Source: Anaerolineaceae bacterium (GTDB taxonomy: Bacteria; Chloroflexota; Anaerolineae; Anaerolineales; Anaerolineaceae). From it: a stretch of 7,786 nucleotides of DNA. Each line of letters begins with the position of its first letter. Positions within the stretch are counted from its first letter, which is position 1. The stretch lies in assembly GCA_021107195.1 (NCBI GenBank), contig JAIOTF010000178.1, positions 1 to 7,786 of the forward strand, given 5' to 3'. Shown here in pieces: positions 1 through 5,919 of the stretch. Below the pieces are notes generated by a model that was given only the letters and a program-made list of their open reading frames with translations, ran no database searches and was not told the DNA's origin. A program made the translations under genes and the position numbers.

Positions 1-169
1 CCCTCCTCAGTAATCACTATCCTGACTCTGCTTCTAAACCCATCTGTAGTTTTTGAGATGCTTGTTGAAATCTTATGCCGGAAGGTCGTAGCACATCCGT
101 CGATTAACAACTTAAGCCGGTCATGGTGCATTGATTGAGAGACCGTTTGAGAAGTCATCAAATCTGAAG

Positions 170-257
170 TTCCCCCCTTCCCCACGCTGCGCGGAGGGAG
201 GGGAATTGCTTTTCATCCTTCCCTCATCTTGGGGGAAGGACCGGGGATGGGGGTTTT
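170..257. repeat. Pair of GC-rich hairpin repeats
   Basis: Two adjacent hairpin-forming units are visible. The first (170-205) has an imperfect C-rich arm (TTCCCCCCTTCCCC) facing a G-rich arm (GGAGGGAGGGGAA) around a GC-rich loop. The second has a perfect 8-bp arm pair, TCCTTCCC at 216-223 and GGGAAGGA at 233-240, followed by a G-rich tail ending at about 253. Short units of this type are typically dispersed many times between genes in some bacterial genomes. Here they lie outside any gene and could act as a transcription-terminating or mRNA-stabilising structure, or be a passive dispersed repeat. Copy number cannot be judged from one window. Confidence 0.5.
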
Positions 258-322
258 CAAATGGCCTCTGAGATTTCGACACTGATCAAATCTACGTTGG
301 GTGTGCGGATCGCATTGTTCTG

Positions 323-328
323 TATAAT
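323..328 (+). promoter_or_regulatory. Possible -10 box (TATAAT)
   Basis: A perfect sigma-70 type -10 hexamer lies about 195 bases before the first glycosyltransferase, with intergenic sequence on both sides. No good TTGACA-like -35 is seen at 16-18 bases; the closest, TTGGGT at 297-302, would be 20 bases away. It is a plausible start of the transcript carrying the short leader ORF and the glycosyltransferase, but it is only a motif match. Confidence 0.3.
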
Positions 329-350
329 CTGACGGTGGAAATAGATGTAA

Positions 351-447
351 ACCTCCAATACTGGGGAGGTGATACAACATGTCTATGGTGTACACCGAGA
401 GCGACTTTATTTCTATCATCGGTTTAGCAGAGCTATTACCTGGCTAG
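351..447 (+). promoter_or_regulatory. Possible leader: 22-codon ORF with SD-masking hairpin
   Basis: An ATG at 379 opens a 22-codon frame ending in TAG at 445-447. It is preceded by GGGGAGGTG at 363-371, the strongest Shine-Dalgarno sequence in this part of the window. The SD core GGAGGT (365-370) is perfectly complementary to ACCTCC at 351-356 with an 8-base loop, so a hairpin could hide it. The frame ends 76 bases before the glycosyltransferase start. The peptide (MSMVYTESDF...) has no motif I know. It may be a leader peptide, the dead start of a lost gene, or coincidence. Confidence 0.3.
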
Positions 448-507
448 CTTTTGGAATCCTGTCGTGTTAGGAACACGGTTTATCGCAGTGTTATTGAGAT
501 TCAGTCT

Positions 508-512
508 AAGGA
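508..512 (+). promoter_or_regulatory. Ribosome binding site setting the start at 524
   Basis: AAGGA lies 11 bases before the ATG at 524. The alternative GTG at 464 in the same frame has no comparable site and would add 20 residues that do not belong to the beta-strand opening typical of GT-B enzymes (MSSILFVHN). Confidence 0.55.
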
Positions 513-523
513 AAACCAACGCC

Positions 524-1522
524 ATGAGCAGCATCTTGTTCGTCCACAATGCCCTCAAATCCTTTGTAAAAATCGACAGGGATCTGCTGGCGGAAAAATG
601 GCATGTTCAGGAACTTTTTCTCCCATCACCACAAAAGATTAATCCTTTTGCAGTTTTCCGCGCAGTGCAGCGTAACGATCTCGTTGTCGCATGGTTTGCC
701 AGCTGGCATAGTCTCTTGCCAATCATTTTCGCCCGATTACTGAAGAAACCTTCGATCGTGATAATTGGTGGTTATGACACTGCCAATCTACCCGAAGCCG
801 ACTATGGTTCTCAACGAGGAGGACTGAGCCGGTTCATTTCCCGTTTCGTAATTCGCAACGCTTCTTGGCTGATAACGAATTCCAACAGCGCCAAACAAGA
901 AGCAATCACAAATGCCAAGGCCGATACGGAAAAAATCTGCGTAATCTATCATGGATTACCGGCTGTACCTGCCCCGCAGCATGACAATCATGAGTCTATT
1001 GTACTAAATGTGGGCGAGGTCAAGAGAGCCAATGCTCTTCGTAAAGGAATTCAGCCTTTTGTCCAGGCGGCTGCCTACTTACCCGGCGTTAAGTTTGTTC
1101 AGGCGGGATCTTGGATTGGCGATCTCATTGATGAATTGCGCAGGGACATGCCTGCGAATGTTGAATTCAAGGGTTTTGTTTCAGATGAAGAGTTGTTGGA
1201 TTTGTATGAGCGCGCTTCGGTGTACGTTCAACCGAGTTTGCATGAGGGGTTTGGTATGAGCGTGGCTGAAGCAATGCTCAAAGGCTGTATACCCGTTGTG
1301 ACACGGTGTGGTTCTCTGCCGGAGGTTGTTGGTGATACAGGGGTTTACGCAACCTCAAATTCTCCGGCTGATGTGGCGCAAGCGATTCAAACCGGATTGT
1401 CAATGGACCCGGTGTGGCGTCAACGCGCGCGGGACCGCATTCTGAACGAATTCTCAATCGAGCGCCGTCGCGAGGCGTTTCATGTCAAAGTGGAAAGCGT
1501 ACTTGCTGATACAGTCAATTGA
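524..1522 (+). CDS. GT-B glycosyltransferase, family 4 type
   Basis: Predicted cytosolic retaining glycosyltransferase of 332 residues that would move a sugar from a nucleotide donor to a lipid-linked polysaccharide intermediate. The C-terminal Rossmann domain has the family-4 E-x7-E signature: Glu241 and Glu249 in HEGFGMSVAEA, followed by KGCIPVVT and GSLPEVVGD, the usual donor-binding region. The N-terminal domain contains IIGGYD at residues 80-85 followed by a LPEADYG stretch, a pattern seen in GT4-like enzymes of surface-polysaccharide loci. I place the start at ATG 524 (SD at 508-512) rather than GTG 464, because the protein then opens directly with the first beta strand. It is the first gene of the visible cluster; 194 bases separate it from the next gene. 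Fold and activity class are well supported. The sugar and acceptor cannot be read from sequence. Confidence 0.9.
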   Translation: MSSILFVHNALKSFVKIDRDLLAEKWHVQELFLPSPQKINPFAVFRAVQRNDLVVAWFASWHSLLPIIFARLLKKPSIVIIGGYDTANLPEADYGSQRGGLSRFISRFVIRNASWLITNSNSAKQEAITNAKADTEKICVIYHGLPAVPAPQHDNHESIVLNVGEVKRANALRKGIQPFVQAAAYLPGVKFVQAGSWIGDLIDELRRDMPANVEFKGFVSDEELLDLYERASVYVQPSLHEGFGMSVAEAMLKGCIPVVTRCGSLPEVVGDTGVYATSNSPADVAQAIQTGLSMDPVWRQRARDRILNEFSIERRREAFHVKVESVLADTVN

Positions 1523-1716
1523 AAGATAATTGGCGTGTGAACAACGGAAAGAGCATGACGGCGTACTCGCAACATGTGCTGTTGCTCATTCTGTGTAATG
1601 TCATGTTATATATTTGTATTCGTGGTCACATGGCATAAACTCGCCCGTACTGAGTTTGATCGAGATGCCTAGAAACTGGAAGTATTCTTTGTTCAAATGA
1701 TCCGGAGCTATAGCGA
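1523..1716. other. Intergenic gap with small hairpins
   Basis: This 194-base gap has no coding frame worth calling. It holds a perfect 6-bp hairpin GCAACA/TGTTGC (1569-1574 and 1580-1585) without a following T-run, an AT-rich stretch around 1608-1620 that could hold a weak -10, and a second 6-bp inverted repeat AAACTC/GAGTTT (1637-1642 and 1652-1657). None is a convincing terminator or promoter on its own. The gap is long enough for the SDR gene to have its own promoter. Confidence 0.35.
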
Positions 1717-2709
1717 ATGACGACAGCAAACCCAGAGCCAGATGCTACACCAGCGAGAGTACTCGTAACTGGCGCAGATGGGTTCATTGGGTCTTTTCTC
1801 TGTCCTGCGCTGGAAAAGCAGGGGATGCGGGTGCGACGCGCGGTGTGGCGCATTACTGACGCCCAACCTGCCGCGCATGAATGGATTGTCGCAGGGGATA
1901 TAGGCCCCAACACTGATTGGCGTGGACTGCTTGGCGGTGTAGATGTCGTCGTCCATCTTGCTAATCGTGCCCATGTCATGTCCGAACCCGTTTCAGATCC
2001 ACTTGCTGAGTTCCGGCGGGTCAACACACAGGGTACGCTTAATCTGGCAACACAGGCACAAGCGCAAGGGATTCGGCGTTTTGTGTTTGTTAGTTCTGTC
2101 GGAGTGCATGGTGAAACCACGCGACCGGGCACGTTTTACACTGAGGAATCTCCTTTCCTACCAACTAACGATTATACCCGGTCAAAATGGGAAGCAGAAC
2201 TAGGGTTGCAAGAAATGGTTGCTCGTTCCGGATGGGATGTTGTGGTGGTGCGTCCACCGTTGGTTTATGGTCCCGGCGTACCAGGCAACTTCCTGCGCTT
2301 GATGCATCTGGTTAATCGAAGACTGCCTTTACCGTTAGCAGCAGTAAAAAATCACCGAAGTTTCGTAGGGATATCCAATTTAGTAGGTTTTCTGAGCGCT
2401 TGTGCCGTTCATCCATCAGCTACCAACCAAACTTTTTTGATCAGTGATAATGAGGACGTATCCACGCCGTTCCTAATTAGACTGCTGGGCCACTACCTGG
2501 ATGTTCGAACGTATTTGTTCCCGTTTCCAGTGTTTTCTATGACGTGGGCTGGCAAATTATTAGGCAAGTCTCGCGCAGTAGCCTCACTTATAGGCTCGCT
2601 ACAAGTAAACTGCAAAAAGGCGCAGCAAGTGTTGGGGTGGCATCCAGTGATGTCGGTAGAAGATCAATTGACGCAAACTGCTGCATGGTACAAGAAAGCA
2701 TATTCATGA
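1717..2709 (+). CDS. NAD(P)-dependent sugar epimerase/reductase (extended SDR, WbpV/Gne-like)
   Basis: Predicted 330-residue cytosolic enzyme acting on a nucleotide sugar (or a polyprenyl-linked sugar) at C4, by epimerisation or by reduction of a 4-keto group. The extended SDR signatures are clear: the nucleotide-binding TGADGFIG at residues 18-25, the active-site serine region VSSVGVHG near 125-132, and the catalytic YTRSK with Tyr153 and Lys157. The length is usual for the family. The start ATG 1717 has GGAG at 1704-1707. The stop codon overlaps the ATG of the following WbpL-like gene (ATGA at 2706-2709), the same pairing seen in wbpV-wbpL type O-antigen loci, where the reductase helps make an N-acetyl 6-deoxyhexosamine donor. 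That precise reaction is an inference: no matching 4,6-dehydratase is in the window. UDP-hexose or UDP-HexNAc 4-epimerase is the alternative. The gene looks intact although its coupled partner is broken. Confidence 0.9.
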   Translation: MTTANPEPDATPARVLVTGADGFIGSFLCPALEKQGMRVRRAVWRITDAQPAAHEWIVAGDIGPNTDWRGLLGGVDVVVHLANRAHVMSEPVSDPLAEFRRVNTQGTLNLATQAQAQGIRRFVFVSSVGVHGETTRPGTFYTEESPFLPTNDYTRSKWEAELGLQEMVARSGWDVVVVRPPLVYGPGVPGNFLRLMHLVNRRLPLPLAAVKNHRSFVGISNLVGFLSACAVHPSATNQTFLISDNEDVSTPFLIRLLGHYLDVRTYLFPFPVFSMTWAGKLLGKSRAVASLIGSLQVNCKKAQQVLGWHPVMSVEDQLTQTAAWYKKAYS

Positions 2710-3040
2710 GTCTGTTGATCCTGGCGCTAGCCTTGATCCTTTCGGCAGCCTTGACGGGCTGGTTCCACCAGTATGCGTTGCGTATGCAGACATTCGACTA
2801 CCCTGATGCACGAAGTTCCTAACTGCGCCTATGCCACGTGGTGAAGGAATGGTTGTTGTTGTGAGTTTTTTGTTTGCGTTGAGTTATTTTGTGATATCGT
2901 GCCAACTTAAACCTGATACTTTCCTTGCGTTTTGGGGTGTGTGGGGCTGGGGATATAGGGATGATCAAGCCAATCTTTCCTCCAGTCCCTGTCTGCGGGG
3001 ACATTTCGTAGTAGCAATCGGAGCTGGTAGGTCTACAGAA
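2706..3040 (+). pseudogene. Broken WbpL-like glycosyl-1-phosphate transferase
   Basis: Remnant of an integral-membrane polyprenyl-phosphate sugar-1-phosphate transferase (MraY/WecA superfamily). The ATG at 2706 overlaps the SDR stop by 4 bases. The first 38 codons give a hydrophobic first helix and the conserved YPDARSS stretch, then a TAA stop at 2820-2822. The family reads on as RSSH..P.PRGGG. That continuation appears in another + frame: TAPMPRGEGMVVVV from about 2822, then a hydrophobic helix, YRDDQANLSS (DD codons 2960-2965, matching the DDxxD loop of the intact paralog) and GHFVVAIG to about 3030. The His codon of RSSH is where the frame is lost, consistent with a 1-base deletion. The region between PRG and DD is also 4 residues shorter than in the paralog. 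The MDGIDG, GDxGS and HxxH parts are absent. A TAG at 3041-3043 coincides with the edge of the MITE-like element. The similarity to the intact copy at 4664 is clear but modest, so this is not a recent tandem duplicate. Confidence 0.8.
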
Positions 3041-3170
3041 TAGCGTGATCGTCTTTTCGAATAACCTATTGTGCGCGGATTGACCTTTTCTGACCCATAC
3101 TGACCCTTTGGCGATCTGCCAATTTTATCGAAATTGGGTCAATGCAAATCAAAAGAGGCCGATCACGCTA
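3041..3170. mobile_element. MITE-like element with terminal inverted repeats
   Basis: A 130-bp non-coding segment is bounded by perfect 11-bp inverted repeats, TAGCGTGATCG at 3041-3051 and CGATCACGCTA at 3160-3170. A further TCTTTT match lies just inside, with a 3-base offset (3052-3057 on the left; complement at 3151-3156 on the right). The outermost bases are TA at both ends, which fits a TA target duplication as made by IS630/Tc1-mariner transposases. Inside are three TGACC boxes at exact 10-base spacing (3081, 3091, 3101) and a 7-bp hairpin CCAATTT/AAATTGG (3119-3125 and 3131-3137). There is no transposase frame, so it would depend on an enzyme elsewhere. It lies at the ragged end of the broken WbpL-like gene. 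A large regulatory palindrome is the alternative. Confidence 0.65.
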
Positions 3171-3241
3171 TCTTGCTGAGCTACCTCTGAGCAATACTGT
3201 GGAACTGAACCAGAACTTGGACAAATTGGAAAGCGAACTTC
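3171..3241. other. Spacer between MITE and WbuB-type gene
   Basis: A short spacer ends in GGAAAG (3228-3233), the ribosome binding site of the glycosyltransferase at 3242. A frame beginning at ATG 3142 inside the element runs across it into the glycosyltransferase (55 codons, ending near 3309), but it has no recognisable content. The spacer may retain a few further codons of the broken upstream gene, as discussed in the findings. Confidence 0.35.
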
Positions 3242-4471
3242 ATGCGTATTCTCTATCTTATGCAGTATTTTGTCTCGCCCGAAGGTGCATGGAGTACACG
3301 CACTTATGAGTTCGCGCGCCGGTTAGCAGGTCAGGGACATGATGTATACGTGATCACGTCCAATGCAATGATGCCAGGACATCAAAACATTAAGAGAGTT
3401 GTCGAAGTTGATATTGATGGCATCACCTGCATCATAATCCCGTCGCTCGCGCCCTATGCCGAGGGCATTTCGTTCAGACGGCGTATCAGAAGCTATATTC
3501 AGTTCAATTCGTCTGCCTTCCGCCAAATATTACGGTATCCCGCAGACATCGTGTATGTGAGCAGCCCTCCGCTTCCAATTTCGCTTCCAGGTATTTGGGC
3601 CAAGTTTCGACACCGTGCCCGTATGGTGTTTGAAGTACGTGACTTATGGCCCGAATTGCCAATCGCTGTTGGTGCGCTCAAAAATCCAATACTGCGAGTG
3701 CTAGCGCGAGGTTTGGAATGGGTCACCTATCACCTTTCTACTCATATTATCGCACTGTCTCCGGGTATGGCTGAAGGGGTGGCTCAACGTGGTATACCCG
3801 AAGATCGCATTTCTATCATTCCAAATTGCTCCGATATTGCGTTTTTCAACCAGGTGACTGAGCCTGCCACCATCCGCCCAAAACTAGGTATCTCGGAGCA
3901 GGATGCTTTGGTCGTGTATGCCGGGGCGTTTGGTTTGCTCAATGATGTTGAGTACCTTGTCGATGTGGCGCACCACATGACCAGTATTAATCCGAATGTT
4001 CATTTCCTTTTGGTCGGCAGCGGCGTCAATCGCGATGCGATAATCGAGAAAGCCAAGGCATTAGGCATATACGATACAAATGTTCATATCTGGAAAGCTG
4101 TACCCAAGACTGCGATGCCAGACTTGTTGGCAGCAGCCACTGTCGTAACCTCGCTGATTGTACCCCTTGAGCCTATGTGGAAAAACTCCGCTAACAAATT
4201 CTTTGATGGCCTGGCTGCTCGCAAACCAATGGCAATTAATTACGGCGGGTGGCAAGCTGAGTTGCTGTTGGAAACCGGCGCGGGTATTGTTATGAAGCCG
4301 GGAGATCCTCAGCAAGGGGCTCAACAGCTTGCAGAATTTATAAGCGATCCAGAACGTCTACAAAAGGCTTCTGAGGCTTCATATGTGTTGGCTCAGACAC
4401 GATTTGACCGCGAGCGCATGGCCGAAGAACTCGAAAACATACTGATCAATGTAATGCAAAAGACACGGTAA
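3242..4471 (+). CDS. WbuB-type GT-B glycosyltransferase
   Basis: Predicted 409-residue cytosolic glycosyltransferase of the group that includes WbuB, a putative N-acetyl-L-fucosamine transferase of O-antigen synthesis. It opens with MRILYLMQYFVSPEGAWSTR, the typical first strand and glycine/threonine loop, followed by EFARRLAGQGHDVYVITS. FEVRDLWPE at residues 130-138 and NSANKFFDGLAARKP at 315-329, followed by INYGGW and ETGAGIV, are hallmark segments of this group; the KFFDGLA helix occupies the place of the usual E-x7-E region. Length is normal. The start is supported by GGAAAG 8 bases upstream. It begins 71 bases after the MITE-like element, so the insertion left it intact but may have changed its transcription. 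The group is well supported. L-FucNAc as donor sugar is only a suggestion, because no fnl-type genes are visible here. Confidence 0.9.
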   Translation: MRILYLMQYFVSPEGAWSTRTYEFARRLAGQGHDVYVITSNAMMPGHQNIKRVVEVDIDGITCIIIPSLAPYAEGISFRRRIRSYIQFNSSAFRQILRYPADIVYVSSPPLPISLPGIWAKFRHRARMVFEVRDLWPELPIAVGALKNPILRVLARGLEWVTYHLSTHIIALSPGMAEGVAQRGIPEDRISIIPNCSDIAFFNQVTEPATIRPKLGISEQDALVVYAGAFGLLNDVEYLVDVAHHMTSINPNVHFLLVGSGVNRDAIIEKAKALGIYDTNVHIWKAVPKTAMPDLLAAATVVTSLIVPLEPMWKNSANKFFDGLAARKPMAINYGGWQAELLLETGAGIVMKPGDPQQGAQQLAEFISDPERLQKASEASYVLAQTRFDRERMAEELENILINVMQKTR

Positions 4472-4677
4472 GATTACCAAGAAAAGCGCTTTGGGCAGTT
4501 GATATCTCAGGTGATGTTCGGTTTCATCTCGTGATCGGAGTGGCAGCTGTAGCCGATGAAAGTGACGCAGAACATGACTTTGGATATGCGCCACTGCCGT
4601 TTGCGCAAGGTATCAGATTAGAAATGGAAGACTTGGGCATTATCCTGTTGCCGAAAGACAAAAATGGACATAACTAA
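4472..4677 (+). pseudogene. Unassigned coding fragment before the intact WbpL-like gene
   Basis: Right after the WbuB-type stop, one + frame stays open from 4441 or earlier to a TAA at 4675-4677 and reads like real protein: LPRKALWAVDISGDVRFHLV, then a mixed acidic stretch, then DFGYAPLPFAQGIRLEMEDLG and ILLPKDKNGHN. There is no ATG, GTG or TTG near its beginning; the first in-frame start is GTG 4531 (48 codons), with no clear SD. It overlaps the start of the WbpL-like gene by 14 bases and could couple its translation. I do not recognise the family. The clean composition together with the missing start suggests the 3' end of a gene whose front was lost when the locus was rearranged. A short real gene from GTG 4531, or chance, remain possible. 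Confidence 0.35.
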
Positions 4678-5704
4678 TGCGCTAGTGGTTGGCGCGATCC
4701 TGCCTGCCTCAATACTATTGACCAATGTGGTGCGTCGTTATGCGCTCGAGCAAGATTTGATTGACAGGCCAAACGAACGCAGTTCACATTCCGTCCCTAC
4801 TCCACGCGGCGGAGGCCTTGCCATTGTTATAACTTTCCTCTTGGCACAGGTGTTTTTTGTGCTATACGGAGGACTTGAAAGCAACGCGTTCTACGCGCTC
4901 ATAGGTGGCGGCGCGGTGATCGCGTTGATTGGTTTTCTGGATGATCGGCACGATTTATCGGTTCCAATCCGTCTGACAGGTCAATTTGCGGCGGCGATAT
5001 GGGCAACTGCATGGATTGATGGGATTCCTAGCCTGGAATTGGGTTTTGCTACCCTACATTGGGGATGGCTCGGTTATATCATCAGCGTGTTTGGAATCGT
5101 TTGGTTGGTCAATCTGTACAATTTTATGGATGGAATTGACGGCATTGCTAGCTCAGAAGCAGTTTTCGTCGCAGGTTTCGGCGGAATACTACTAATTGCA
5201 GATGGAGCCGAGAGCTTAGGTTGGTCAGTGCTGGCGTTGGCTACAGCTTCGTTGGGTTTTTTGTTCTGGAATTGGCCCAAAGCCAAGATTTTTATGGGTG
5301 ATGTAGGAAGTGCATTCCTGGGATACTCACTCGGCGTATTTGCGCTACTGAGTACCAAACAGTCCGAAGTATCGCTCTGGGTTTGGCTATTGCTGCTAAA
5401 CGCGTTTATCGTAGATGCTACAGTCACACTATTGCGACGCTTGAAGCGAGGCGCGAAGGTGGGCGAGGCACACCGCAGCCATGCGTATCAGCACGTCACG
5501 ACTCTGCTTGACAGCCATCTAAAAGTTACCCTCGGTGTGATTGGTATTAATGTGCTTGTCCTTGCTCCGATGGCGTTTCTTGCCTGGCAATTGCCTGATT
5601 TGGCAGTGCCTATTGCAGTTGCTGCATTGTTTCTGTTCGCTGTTGCCGCGTTACGTTTTGGCGCGGGGGTTGACGGCGATATACAAGATAGCATTCCAAA
5701 GTAG
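4664..5704 (+). CDS. WbpL-like polyprenyl-phosphate glycosyl-1-phosphate transferase
   Basis: Integral inner-membrane enzyme of 346 residues from the MraY/WecA/WbpL superfamily. It moves a sugar-1-phosphate from a UDP-sugar to undecaprenyl phosphate and so starts the lipid-linked repeat unit. Many hydrophobic helices alternate with conserved cytosolic loops: ERSSHSVPTPRGGG at 38-51 with His42; the Mg2+/active-site DDRHD at 93-97 (Asp93, Asp94); NLYNFMDGIDG at 150-160; FMGDVGS at 210-216; and the HRSH loop at 270-273 ahead of the last helices. All key residues are present and the length is normal, so it should be active. The ATG at 4664 has only a weak ribosome site and overlaps the upstream fragment, suggesting translational coupling. 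It probably supplies the function lost in the broken copy at 2706. The sugar (GlcNAc, FucNAc or QuiNAc) cannot be told from sequence. Confidence 0.94.
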   Translation: MDITNALVVGAILPASILLTNVVRRYALEQDLIDRPNERSSHSVPTPRGGGLAIVITFLLAQVFFVLYGGLESNAFYALIGGGAVIALIGFLDDRHDLSVPIRLTGQFAAAIWATAWIDGIPSLELGFATLHWGWLGYIISVFGIVWLVNLYNFMDGIDGIASSEAVFVAGFGGILLIADGAESLGWSVLALATASLGFLFWNWPKAKIFMGDVGSAFLGYSLGVFALLSTKQSEVSLWVWLLLLNAFIVDATVTLLRRLKRGAKVGEAHRSHAYQHVTTLLDSHLKVTLGVIGINVLVLAPMAFLAWQLPDLAVPIAVAALFLFAVAALRFGAGVDGDIQDSIPK

Positions 5705-5720
5705 TGCATTCCATAACAGC

Positions 5721-5745
5721 GTGGGGTAACTGCCCACTTGCTTTT
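5721..5745 (+). terminator. Candidate terminator after the WbpL-like gene
   Basis: A 5-bp stem GTGGG/CCCAC (5721-5725 and 5733-5737) with a 7-base loop is followed by TTGCTTTT, starting 16 bases after the WbpL-like stop codon. The stem is short and the T-run is interrupted, so it would be weak. Confidence 0.35.
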
Positions 5746-5774
5746 CAGATGAATTAACTACGTTTAATGAAGTT

Positions 5775-5813
5775 GCTTCGCCTGCGCCATAGCAGGTGCA
5801 AGCGGCGATTTTT
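5775..5813 (+). terminator. Second candidate hairpin with T-run
   Basis: GCTT/AAGC and CCTGC/GCAGG pair around a 6-base loop (5775-5803), with a small internal loop, and ATTTTT follows at 5808-5813. With the hairpin at 5721 it suggests that at least part of transcription ends in this gap. The 4-5 bases between stem and T-run make it less than ideal. Confidence 0.3.
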
Positions 5814-5902
5814 ATAGCCGCCTTTCACAGAAGATGGAAAAAAGTGTTTGGGCAGGACCCATTTGGCTGTATGCCTGTAAGTTTTCCGAGTTACAGTTAT
5901 GA

Positions 5903-5909
5903 GGGGAGA
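5903..5909 (+). promoter_or_regulatory. Ribosome binding site setting the start at 5920
   Basis: GGGGAGA lies 10 bases before the ATG at 5920. It falls inside the frame that would begin at ATG 5899, so it rules that earlier start out: the protein then begins with MRIAILSPF, the normal first strand. Confidence 0.7.
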
Positions 5910-5919
5910 AATTGGCGTA

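Larger units (their letters stand above)
1..463. other. Left-edge region without an assignable gene
   Basis: No recognisable gene lies between the left edge and the first glycosyltransferase. Frame 1 of the + strand is open from the edge to a TGA at 136-138 (45 codons, partly hydrophobic near the start). This could be the tail of an upstream gene, but I cannot match it to a family and it may be chance. The rest holds GC-rich hairpin repeats (170-257), a TATAAT hexamer (323-328) and a short ORF with a strong ribosome binding site (379-447). A minus-strand open frame over 213-419 reads through the GC-rich repeats and shows no protein-like motif, so I do not call it. Confidence 0.5.

Noticed and set aside
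464..523. Longer start (GTG 464) for the first glycosyltransferase
   Set aside because: No SD before it, and the extra 20 residues precede the natural first beta strand; ATG 524 has AAGGA upstream.
1626..2132. Long minus-strand open frame of 168 codons
   Set aside because: It is antisense to the N-terminal half of the SDR gene, whose motifs are unmistakable. The minus-strand product is Arg/Ser/Thr/Pro-rich with no motif.
3080..3130. Promoter inside the MITE-like element (TTGACC as -35)
   Set aside because: No -10-like hexamer is found at 16-18 bases downstream.
3142..3309. 55-codon + frame starting inside the MITE-like element
   Set aside because: It overlaps the well-supported start of the WbuB-type gene in another frame and has no recognisable content or SD.
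5074..5427. Minus-strand open frame of 117 codons
   Set aside because: Antisense to the conserved loops of the WbpL-like gene; low-complexity product.
5834..5902. 22-codon ORF whose TGA overlaps ATG 5899
   Set aside because: No good SD, no motif, and the real glycosyltransferase start is 5920, so the apparent ATGA coupling is meaningless.
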